Part shown: piece after piece, positions 7,685 through 14,403 of the stretch
How positions within the stretch are numbered: position 1 is the stretch's first letter
Layout of the letters: each line of letters begins with the position of its first letter
From: CAZWXH01 sp964637725
GTDB lineage: Bacteria > Bacillota_I > Bacilli_A > Erysipelotrichales > Coprobacillaceae
Direction of reading: 5' to 3'
Assembly: GCA_964637725.1 (NCBI GenBank)
Contig: CAZWXH010000022.1
Coordinates: 1 to 20,485 of the forward strand
Length of the DNA: 20,485 bases
Notes under the pieces: generated by a model
Seen by the model: the letters and a program-made list of their open reading frames with translations, nothing else
Told to the model about the DNA's origin: nothing
Database searches by the model: none
Translations under genes and position numbers: made by a program

Positions 7685-7711
7685 TTCACTAATATGATAT
7701 ATCATTATAAA
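7685..7711 (-). promoter_or_regulatory. Palindrome upstream of the FMN lipoprotein gene, possible operator
   Basis: ATGATATATCAT (7694-7705) is a perfect 12-base palindrome within a longer near-palindrome (CTAATATGATATATCATTATAA). It directly abuts a TATAAT-like hexamer on the minus strand. The look is loosely Fur/PerR-like, but AT-rich DNA gives such palindromes by chance. Confidence 0.3.
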
Positions 7712-7741
7712 TTTTGTTAACAAAGCGATTGGCTAAAATCA

Positions 7742-7766
7742 ATTAAAAAAACCTCTAAAAGAGGTT
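7742..7766 (-). terminator. Rho-independent terminator of the LysM gene
   Basis: A perfect 7-bp inverted repeat AACCTCT/AGAGGTT (7750-7756 with 7760-7766) is followed on the minus strand by TTTTTT. Its stem overlaps the stop codon. Confidence 0.85.
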
Positions 7767-8028
7767 AGAAATACAAATCATATGTTTGTCTTTGATGAGG
7801 TTGAGGTAGTGGTGTCACATTTTGATAAATAACTGGAATTAATAATTGTTGGTTTGGAAATATCAACTTTTCATCATCTAATTGGTTCATTGCTTTGATC
7901 CAATGAACTTCACTATTAAACGTCTTTGCTATGCGGTAAATATTATCTCCTTTATTTACTGTATATAAGAATATTTCACCAACTCTTGGATAAGTTACTC
8001 TTTCATCATACATATTTGGATTATACAT
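7765..8028 (-). CDS. Small LysM-domain protein without signal peptide
   Basis: This 87-aa protein has one LysM domain at about 22-66 (YTVNKGDNIYRIAKTFNSEVHWIKAMNQLDDEKLIFPNQQLLIPV), the fold that binds N-acetylglucosamine in peptidoglycan or chitin. I start it at ATG 8028 because AGGAGGG sits six bases ahead. The in-frame ATG at 8046 has no ribosome binding site. Before the domain is a Tyr/Asn/Pro-rich tail (MYNPNMYDERVTYPRVGE), and after it a Pro/Gln-rich one. There is no signal peptide or membrane helix, so export is unclear. It may be a spore-associated protein as for SafA-type LysM proteins, an intracellular adaptor, or released on lysis. It is monocistronic with its own terminator. Confidence 0.75.
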   Translation of the reverse strand: MYNPNMYDERVTYPRVGEIFLYTVNKGDNIYRIAKTFNSEVHWIKAMNQLDDEKLIFPNQQLLIPVIYQNVTPLPQPHQRQTYDLYF

Positions 8029-8080
8029 ATCATCCCTCCTAGTCATAATGTATGAAGGGACAAGTATATTGCCTAGGCTA

Positions 8081-8111
8081 AAAAGAAAAAAGAACTATTC
8101 TCTAGTTCTTT
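8081..8111 (-). terminator. Rho-independent terminator of the surface protein gene
   Basis: A perfect 9-bp inverted repeat AAAGAACTA/TAGTTCTTT (8089-8097 with 8103-8111) is followed on the minus strand by TTTTTTC. It starts within the stop codon of the gene. Confidence 0.85.
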
Positions 8112-9627
8112 ATACATTATTTAATGTTTCATAATTACTTTTATCTTTTTTTGTTCTTCTTGTAATAAGCATAACAACAATTTGAGCTAATAAGATAATT
8201 GCCATAGCAAATGTCCATTTATCAAACATTGTCATTGCTAATCTCATATCTTCAGTATAAATAAACAACAGTACTGATCCTACAGCAATTATCGCTGTTA
8301 AAACTCTACCTAACATAACATGTTGTGAATATTGATCTTCATCTTTTTTGTTTTTAGTTATAAACATCATAATGGCTAATAAAACAGTCACAAGTGTACA
8401 GATTAAATTCATCAATGACCATTCACCATTATCAAACCCTTTAGCTAAAGGTACTTCCTCATCTGTTATAGTATCAATTGGTGCATCCGCTAATGGAGTT
8501 TCATTATCAGGTATTGTTATAACCTCATCATTTCTCACAGTCGTATCATTACGAACAATTGGTTGTGTCACAATTGGAGTAATAGGTACTATTGGATTAC
8601 TTGGNNNNNNNNNNNNNNNNNNNNNNNNNNNNNNNNNNNNNNNNNNNNNNNNNNNNNNNNNNNNNNNNNNNNNNNNNNNNNNNNNNNNNNNNNNNNNNNN
8701 NNNNGGTACAATTGGATCATTATCTCTGATTTCGCTAGAATTAAAATCAAATACTAATTGATTAGATATTCCCTCAAAATTACTTTGATACATCCATTCA
8801 TCGATTGTATCTTCACTTACAGTAAATGAATAAGATTTATTGATATCACCTTCAAGTTGAGAAGAATTTAACCATTGATTTGTAGATCCACTTACTGTTT
8901 CTAAGTTAGCGCCTGCATTAATTTCTTCTAAAATATATTGTCCATCAGGTAAATTAATTAAAGTGGTTTTTTCTTCATCTAATAAAGTATCACTGCCACT
9001 TACAACTTCCCAAACAACATTTTGACTTGTTGCTGTTCCATTTATAATGACCGACTTATCATCATTAGAAAGTACATATTGAGCAGGATTATTAATCAAA
9101 GCATCTTGAATATCTTCATAAGAAGTTTCTATCAAATTTTTACTTGCTTGAATTTTGAAATCTTTATAATGAAAATGTGCTTCTATATTTTGATAACCAT
9201 ATCTAGTTTCTTGGTGAGGAGGTTCTTTAAACAATTCTTCAAAATCAACACCAACACGTGCATATGTTTTGTCACCCTCTACAACTTGGTTAGCTTGCCA
9301 AGTGACTCCCAAACTATCAATAGCATGTTTCTTTCCATCGATCTTAATATATGACTTATCTAATTCAACATTTAATGATTCATCAATAAAAAAGAATAAG
9401 TAATAAGAATCACTTGGGATTTCCATTTGTTTTAATGGTGTTTCTACTTGAATAGCTAACTCTTCACCAGGATAATAAGTAACATAGGGCATTTGTTTTG
9501 CAGTTAAGTTATAACTTACCGTTGCGTTATTTGTATCAGCTGCATATACCTTGTTTAAAGGGACAAGAGCCACAATCATAATTGTAATTAATAATATTGA
9601 TAATATTTTATATTTTAGTTTTTTCAT
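8110..9627 (-). CDS. Secreted cell-surface protein with prealbumin-like region, proline-rich stalk and three-helix C-terminal anchor (interrupted by assembly gap)
   Basis: I do not recognise a named gene. Start is ATG 9627, with GCGAGG upstream; the upstream in-frame ATG at 9645 lacks a ribosome binding site. Residues 1-29 are a signal peptide ending VYA. A long extracellular part follows, including a beta-rich stretch with TTLINLPDGQYILEEINAG, resembling Cna_B/SpaA prealbumin repeats. A Pro/Ile/Val-rich segment (PSNPIVPITPIVTQPIV) abuts the 100-N gap, so true length and frame across the gap are unknown. The C-terminus has three membrane helices (WSLMNLICTLVTVLLAIMMFI; VLTAIIAVGSVLLFIYTED; KWTFAMAIILLAQIVVMLI) before a basic tail. 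There is no LPXTG motif, so anchoring is by membrane insertion. I infer a surface adhesin-like or cell-wall-contact role. Confidence 0.7.
   Translation of the reverse strand: MKKLKYKILSILLITIMIVALVPLNKVYAADTNNATVSYNLTAKQMPYVTYYPGEELAIQVETPLKQMEIPSDSYYLFFFIDESLNVELDKSYIKIDGKKHAIDSLGVTWQANQVVEGDKTYARVGVDFEELFKEPPHQETRYGYQNIEAHFHYKDFKIQASKNLIETSYEDIQDALINNPAQYVLSNDDKSVIINGTATSQNVVWEVVSGSDTLLDEEKTTLINLPDGQYILEEINAGANLETVSGSTNQWLNSSQLEGDINKSYSFTVSEDTIDEWMYQSNFEGISNQLVFDFNSSEIRDNDPIVXXXXXXXXXXXXXXXXXXXXXXXXXXXXXXXXXXPSNPIVPITPIVTQPIVRNDTTVRNDEVITIPDNETPLADAPIDTITDEEVPLAKGFDNGEWSLMNLICTLVTVLLAIMMFITKNKKDEDQYSQHVMLGRVLTAIIAVGSVLLFIYTEDMRLAMTMFDKWTFAMAIILLAQIVVMLITRRTKKDKSNYETLNNV
8605..8704. other. 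Assembly gap of exactly 100 N inside the surface protein gene
   Basis: All 100 positions are N. The round length is the usual placeholder for a gap of unknown size. The flanks carry the similar words GGTACTATTGGA (left) and GGTACAATTGGA (right), so a proline-rich tandem repeat probably defeated the assembler. Confidence 0.95.
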
Positions 9628-9666
9628 ATATATACCTCGCTTCATAATTAGTAGTTTACACTATCG

Positions 9667-9687
9667 AGGTCACACGTAAGGTCACAC
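9667..9687 (-). repeat. Tandem direct repeat GTGTGACCT upstream of the surface protein gene
   Basis: GTGTGACCT occurs twice on the minus strand (9679-9687 and 9667-9675) with a 12-base period, 40 to 60 bases before the start codon. These words are much GC-richer than the surrounding DNA. Head-to-tail sites about one helical turn apart are typical of OmpR/PhoB-type response regulators. No factor can be named. Confidence 0.5.
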
Positions 9688-9723
9688 AGAAGTGAAAAAT
9701 TCAACTTTTTATGACAATTTAAT

Positions 9724-9752
9724 AAAAAAAGATAATATCCAATGATATTACC
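9724..9752 (-). terminator. Rho-independent terminator after rnc
   Basis: A 9-bp stem with one G-U pair (9731-9739 with 9744-9752, 4-base loop) is followed on the minus strand by TTTTTTT. It starts immediately after the rnc stop codon. It ends the recG-plsX-rnc unit, so smc and ftsY, which often follow rnc in Firmicutes, are not here. Confidence 0.85.
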
Positions 9753-10439
9753 TTAATTATTCGTTGCCATTTTTGCTAAAGCATCTTTAGCTGCTTGTTG
9801 TTCTGCTTTCTTTTTACTCGTTCCTTTACCAATACCTAAACGCATTTCATCCATCATAACAGCAATAGTAAATTCAGGAGCATTAGAAGGACCAGAAGCT
9901 TCTATTAATTCATATGTAACTGTTTTTCTTTGATCAGCTTGAATAAGCTCTTGAAGCGTTGTTTTGTAGTCAGTGATATCGTCATAATCTAAGTCATCTA
10001 CATGTTTATATATTGTTTCTTCTAAGATCTTAATAACTTCATCTTTCCCACAATCTAAATATAAAGCACCTACAAAAGATTCGAAAATATTAGCAAGAAC
10101 ACTTTCTCTATCTCTTCCTCCACTCTTCTCTTCTCCAACCCCTAAATACAGAAGTTCACCTAATCCAAGTTCTCTAGAAAATCTAGCTAGTGACTCTTCT
10201 CTAACCAATTTACTTCGAAGTGTCGTTAATGTCCCTTCAAGAACATCAGGAAACAGTTTGAAAATAAATTCTGAGACATATAGCTGCAAAACAGCATCAC
10301 CCATAAATTCTAACCTTTCATAATCTTTTCTTTCATGATGAGCTTCATTTGCATATGATGCATGCGTAAAAGCTTCTTTATAAATTGACAGATTATGAAA
10401 AGGAATTTCTTTGTTTTGTAAAAAATCAAGTAATTTCAC
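9753..10439 (-). CDS. rnc: Ribonuclease III
   Basis: This 228-aa endonuclease cleaves double-stranded RNA in rRNA processing and mRNA turnover. The nuclease signature ERLEFMGDAVL is at 41-51 with Glu44 and Asp48 as metal-binding acidic residues. A second cluster, VLANIFESFVGALYLD (114-129), provides Glu120, but Asn117 stands where E. coli has Asp114. The dsRNA-binding domain covers about 155-225 (DYKTTLQELIQ through GTSKKKAEQQAAKDAL). The start is GTG at 10439, overlapping the plsX stop by one base (TAGTG), with GGAAGGG about 11 bases upstream. No acpP lies between plsX and rnc. Confidence 0.94.
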   Translation of the reverse strand: MKLLDFLQNKEIPFHNLSIYKEAFTHASYANEAHHERKDYERLEFMGDAVLQLYVSEFIFKLFPDVLEGTLTTLRSKLVREESLARFSRELGLGELLYLGVGEEKSGGRDRESVLANIFESFVGALYLDCGKDEVIKILEETIYKHVDDLDYDDITDYKTTLQELIQADQRKTVTYELIEASGPSNAPEFTIAVMMDEMRLGIGKGTSKKKAEQQAAKDALAKMATNN

Positions 10440-11419
10440 TATGATTTCAACCCTTCCTTCATTTGACCAACAACATCCATTTTCACCATTTGATAAGCTA
10501 AATCCATAGCATTCATAAACGCTGTTGAATCACTTGCACCATGCGCTTTGACAACTGCCTTTTCAAATCCCATCATTAAAGCTCCACCAACTGATTTATA
10601 ATCAAATTGTTCTTTTAAAGCATATAAATCTGATTTAAGAAGTAATGCCCCTAATTTTCCTTTAGTTGATGACATCATTTGTTCCTTAATCATCTTCATA
10701 AGAATCGTTGCAGTACCTTCTAAAGTCTTTAAAGCAATATTACCACTAAAACCATCTGTAACAATAACATCATTATCACCTAATAAGACATCTCGACCTT
10801 CAATATTACCTGCAAAATCAATTCTCTCACTTTCACTTAATAATTTATAAGTTTCTTGATGAACTTCATCACCTTTTTTAGATTCAGTACCAATATTTAA
10901 TAAAGCAACTTTGGGATTTTCTATACCACGAATGTTTTTAGCATAGACATTCCCCATAATCGCAAAATCACGTAATTGTTCAGGAGTGTTTTCAGCATTT
11001 GCACCTACATCTAACATAGCTGCCCCTTTTTTATTATAGGTAGGAAGAATAACCATTAAACATGATTTTTCAATTCCTTCAATACGTTTTAGAAAAAGCA
11101 TTGAACTTGTATAGAAAGCCCCTGTTGAACCACAAGAAACAACACCATCTACTTCTCCGTCTTTAGCTAAACAAACTGCCTTAACCATACTTGAGTCTTT
11201 CTTTCTTCGCACACTCATAATCCCATCTTCCATACCAACAACATCTCTTGCATCAATGATATGAACCTGTTCATATTGTGATAAAGACGTTAATTCCTCT
11301 TGTTTTCCTGTTACATAAAGTTCAACATCTTTATGCGTTTGTAAAAACTTTTCACAAGCTTCTACAACAACAGAACTTCCTAAGTCTCCGCTCATTGCAT
11401 CTATTGATAATTTATACAT
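10439..11419 (-). CDS. plsX: Phosphate acyltransferase PlsX
   Basis: This 326-aa enzyme converts acyl-ACP to acyl-phosphate for the PlsX-PlsY route of phosphatidic acid synthesis, acting at the inner membrane face. Family blocks seen are VDGVVSCGSTGAFYTSSMLFLKRI, AAMLDVGANAENTPEQL, PKVALLNIGTESKKGDE and DVIVTDGFSGNIALKTLEGTA. The N-terminal block reads DAMSGDLGS where DAMGGDxxP is usual. I start at ATG 11419, eight bases after GAGG. A GTG at 11449 in the same frame would add ten residues but has a poorer context. It follows recG by 32 bases and overlaps rnc by one base. Confidence 0.94.
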   Translation of the reverse strand: MYKLSIDAMSGDLGSSVVVEACEKFLQTHKDVELYVTGKQEELTSLSQYEQVHIIDARDVVGMEDGIMSVRRKKDSSMVKAVCLAKDGEVDGVVSCGSTGAFYTSSMLFLKRIEGIEKSCLMVILPTYNKKGAAMLDVGANAENTPEQLRDFAIMGNVYAKNIRGIENPKVALLNIGTESKKGDEVHQETYKLLSESERIDFAGNIEGRDVLLGDNDVIVTDGFSGNIALKTLEGTATILMKMIKEQMMSSTKGKLGALLLKSDLYALKEQFDYKSVGGALMMGFEKAVVKAHGASDSTAFMNAMDLAYQMVKMDVVGQMKEGLKS

Positions 11420-11451
11420 TTCATTCACCTCGCCATAATAGTATATCACAT

Positions 11452-13461
11452 TTAATCGACATATTCATTATTCTCTTTTAAATTTTCTTGAATCTTAAAA
11501 ATAAGATTTTGGTATAAGTTGTTATTATGAAAGTCATTTAATATTTTGTTTGCATCATCTCTTGCAACCCTTAAGATATTAAAATCTTTCATAATATCTG
11601 CAACTAAGAATGTGGGTAATCCACTCTGTTTGCTTCCTAAAACTTCACCTGGTCCACGCATTTGTAAATCATACATTGAGATATCAAATCCATCTGTATT
11701 ATCTTCCATATACTTTAAACGCTCTTTAACTTCTGGGGTTGTTGCAGAACTCATTAAATAACAATTTGCTTGTTGATTTCCACGTCCTATTCTTCCCCTC
11801 AACTGATGAAGTTGACTTAGTCCAAATCGTTCAGCATTATAGATCACCATCATGTTTGCATTTTTAACATCCACACCTACTTCAACAACTGTTGTAGATA
11901 CCAATATTTGGATCTTATTCTCTTGAAACTTCTTCATGACTTCTTGCTTCTCTTCATCTTTCATTTGTCCATGCATAAGACCTACAGTATAAGCATCTTT
12001 AAAATAAGCTTGCATTGCTTGGGCAATTTGAGAAGCACTTTTAGCATTGAGAACATCACTATCTTCTACTAAAGGACATATGACATAACATTGTCCTCCT
12101 CTTGTTAAATAGTCTTTTAAATCATTTAAGATAGGCTTCATCGAAGATGATTTTATATATTTTGTTTGAATTGGAATTCTACCTATTGGCATTGTCTTTA
12201 TAGTAGAAACATCCATATCACCATACATTGAAATAGCCAATGTTCTAGGAATAGGCGTTGCACTCATAATCAAGAAATCAACTTGATTCCCTTTATTCTT
12301 TAAAGCCTTTCTCTGTTCTACACCAAAACGATGTTGTTCATCAGTAATCACAAAACCTAAATTTTTATATTCAACTTTCTTTTGAAACAAAGCATGTGTC
12401 CCTACTACAATATCAATATAACCATTCTTTAATTCTTCATAAAGAGTTTCTTTCTCCTTAATTCCAAGCGATCCTGTTAATAAACCAATATGTATATCAC
12501 TGTCTTTAAAAAAAGATAATAACGACTGATAATGCTGTCTCGCTAATATTTCAGTAGGCGCCATTAAAGCCCCTTGATATCCAGCAATATAGTTAGCATA
12601 TAAGGCAATAGCACTAACGACTGTTTTCCCACTTCCTACATCTCCTTGTAAAAATCTATACATCATTTTTGTACTTATTAAATCTTCAATAATTTCTTTT
12701 ACTGATGTTTGTTGATCTTTAGTAAGAGGATATGGTAGAGAAAGAATGAAATCTTGTAACTTCTTTCTATCGATATCTTTTTGTATTCCCAATTCTTTTT
12801 CTCTTGTTTGTTTTATATATTGCATAGTTAATTGAAACTTTAAAAATTCTTCATATTTTAAATATTTCAATGCTTCTTTAACATCATTTTGATTTTCTGG
12901 AAAATGAATATTCCATAAAGCATTTTCTTTATGAATAAGAAGATGTTGTATGACATATTCCTCAGGAACATATGAGTCTATATGACCTTTCAAAAATGTT
13001 AATGCTTTTTTTACATATTGTTGGAAAGATTTCTGTGTCATACCCTCTTTAATAGAATAGACTGGATGTATCCCTTCTATGTCTTTGATTGGTTTTATTT
13101 TAATATCTGATGCCGTAATTTTATTATCATTACATTTACCAATAATCGTTATAACACTCATCAATTGTAAATATTGTCTTAAAAAATGACGATTAAATAT
13201 CGTGATTATATATTCTGTTTGGTGATTATCTTGGACGGTAAAAGTCATTCGTGACATTCTGCCTTTAAAGAAGATTTTCACAGGCGAAACAACAATTCCT
13301 TCAATGACAATTCGATCATCTTCAATTGTAGGATATGTTTCTTCAATAACTTCATAACGATATGGAAAATGATAAACCAAATCTTTTAAAGACGTTATAT
13401 TCATTGCGTTTATAATTTGTTTTCGTTTTTCAGTCAACTTTAATTGATCAAGACTTTGCAT
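11452..13461 (-). CDS. recG: ATP-dependent DNA helicase RecG
   Basis: This 669-aa helicase remodels stalled replication forks and Holliday junctions. The N-terminal wedge/OB-fold region (about 1-230) starts with KLTEKRKQIINAMNITSLKDLVYHFPYRYE. Walker A GDVGSGKT is at 273-280, followed by the DEQHRFGVEQR box, MSATPIPRTLA, the GLMHGQMKDEEK segment, STTVVEVGVDVKNANMMV and QLRGRIGRGNQQANCYL of the second helicase domain. Length is normal for the family. AGGTGGTGAT precedes the ATG. It is the first gene of the recG-plsX-rnc unit and is separated from fakA by the oppositely oriented HAD-TraX pair. Confidence 0.96.
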   Translation of the reverse strand: MQSLDQLKLTEKRKQIINAMNITSLKDLVYHFPYRYEVIEETYPTIEDDRIVIEGIVVSPVKIFFKGRMSRMTFTVQDNHQTEYIITIFNRHFLRQYLQLMSVITIIGKCNDNKITASDIKIKPIKDIEGIHPVYSIKEGMTQKSFQQYVKKALTFLKGHIDSYVPEEYVIQHLLIHKENALWNIHFPENQNDVKEALKYLKYEEFLKFQLTMQYIKQTREKELGIQKDIDRKKLQDFILSLPYPLTKDQQTSVKEIIEDLISTKMMYRFLQGDVGSGKTVVSAIALYANYIAGYQGALMAPTEILARQHYQSLLSFFKDSDIHIGLLTGSLGIKEKETLYEELKNGYIDIVVGTHALFQKKVEYKNLGFVITDEQHRFGVEQRKALKNKGNQVDFLIMSATPIPRTLAISMYGDMDVSTIKTMPIGRIPIQTKYIKSSSMKPILNDLKDYLTRGGQCYVICPLVEDSDVLNAKSASQIAQAMQAYFKDAYTVGLMHGQMKDEEKQEVMKKFQENKIQILVSTTVVEVGVDVKNANMMVIYNAERFGLSQLHQLRGRIGRGNQQANCYLMSSATTPEVKERLKYMEDNTDGFDISMYDLQMRGPGEVLGSKQSGLPTFLVADIMKDFNILRVARDDANKILNDFHNNNLYQNLIFKIQENLKENNEYVD

Positions 13462-13582
13462 ATCATCACCACCTGTTTCCTATTTTATAACATTTTTTAT
13501 AAAAAAGATACTGAACTCTCTTTTTTTTATATATAAAAGGCTCTTTATTTACTATAATTGACTTATCAAAATATGAAAATTC

Positions 13583-13611
13583 TTTTTACAAATCTTAAAT
13601 AATGTTACAAT
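13583..13611 (+). promoter_or_regulatory. Promoter of the HAD-TraX pair
   Basis: TTTTTA (13583-13588) and TACAAT (13606-13611) are separated by 17 bases. An upstream TG makes the -10 region extended (TGTTACAAT). The ATG follows 22 bases later with GGAGG in between. Confidence 0.5.
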
Positions 13612-13632
13612 AGAAACCATGGAGGTATTATT

Positions 13633-14403
13633 ATGATAAAAGCTATTTTCTTTGATATAGATGGAACATTAGTGAGTTTTGATACACACAAAATTCCTCA
13701 ATCTACTTTTGATGCTCTTTATCAATTGCGTCAAAATGGAATCAAACTTTTTATTGCGACAGGCCGTGGCAAAGATGGTTTAAACATTTTAAATAACTTT
13801 CCTTTTGATGGCTATATTACATTAAATGGACAATATTGTTATGTAGATAATGAAGTAATTTATGAAAACACTCTAAAAAAAGATGATTTACATACTTTAT
13901 TAGACTATTTAGATAAATATCCTGCTCCTTGTGGTTTTACTCTAGAAAATGATAAGATCTTTAATTTTAGAGATTCTCGTGTTGATGAGATACATCGTAT
14001 TACATTAAATGACGATCATCCAATTGGTGATTGTCGTGATATCCCTAATAAAAAAGTATATCAATGTATGTGTTTTATAGATGAAGAAAAAGAGCAACAA
14101 CTGATGAAGTTAATGCCTCACTCTATTTCAGCAAGATGGCATCCTCTATTCTGTGATATTTCACCCAAAGGTGGAACAAAACAAAATGGTATTGATCAAT
14201 TCTTAAATCATTATCATATCGCCTTAGAAGATACGATGGCTTTTGGTGATGGTGGTAATGATATTGAAATGTTAAAACATGTCTCAGTATCTATTGCCAT
14301 GGGGAACGCTAATGATGAGTTAAAAGAAGTTGCAGATTATATAACTGATACTGTAGATAATGATGGTATTTTAAAAGCACTCCAGGAGTTTAATCTATTA
14401 TGA
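13633..14403 (+). CDS. Cof-type HAD-superfamily phosphatase
   Basis: This 256-aa cytosolic hydrolase carries all four HAD motifs. Motif I is FFDIDGT with nucleophile Asp8 and Asp10. Motif II is IATGRG (Thr43). Motif III has its lysine in SPKGGTKQ, and motif IV is FGDGGNDIEM. The long insertion between motifs II and III is the C2-type cap of the Cof/YidA family, which acts on sugar phosphates, FMN or pyridoxal phosphate; the substrate here is unknown. A strong GGAGG precedes the ATG. It overlaps the TraX-family gene by four bases (ATGA), so the two are translationally coupled. Its strand is opposite to the flanking recG and fakA units. Confidence 0.88.
   Translation: MIKAIFFDIDGTLVSFDTHKIPQSTFDALYQLRQNGIKLFIATGRGKDGLNILNNFPFDGYITLNGQYCYVDNEVIYENTLKKDDLHTLLDYLDKYPAPCGFTLENDKIFNFRDSRVDEIHRITLNDDHPIGDCRDIPNKKVYQCMCFIDEEKEQQLMKLMPHSISARWHPLFCDISPKGGTKQNGIDQFLNHYHIALEDTMAFGDGGNDIEMLKHVSVSIAMGNANDELKEVADYITDTVDNDGILKALQEFNLL

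Noticed and set aside
8560..8730. CRISPR array hidden in the N gap
   Set aside because: The flanks are in-frame coding sequence rich in Pro/Ile/Val codons, not 25-35 base repeats with unique spacers, and no cas gene is present.
8348..8761. Plus-strand open frames across the N gap and elsewhere over minus-strand genes (for example 669-866, 1807-2250, 3270-3542, 9022-9354)
   Set aside because: They are antisense to well-supported genes, lack ribosome binding sites and have no recognisable domains; the gap frames are open only because of the N run.
13462..13582. Promoter of recG in the divergent intergenic region
   Set aside because: TATAAA-like hexamers exist on the minus strand but no convincing -35 lies at 16-18 bases; in such AT-rich DNA these are not distinguishable from chance.
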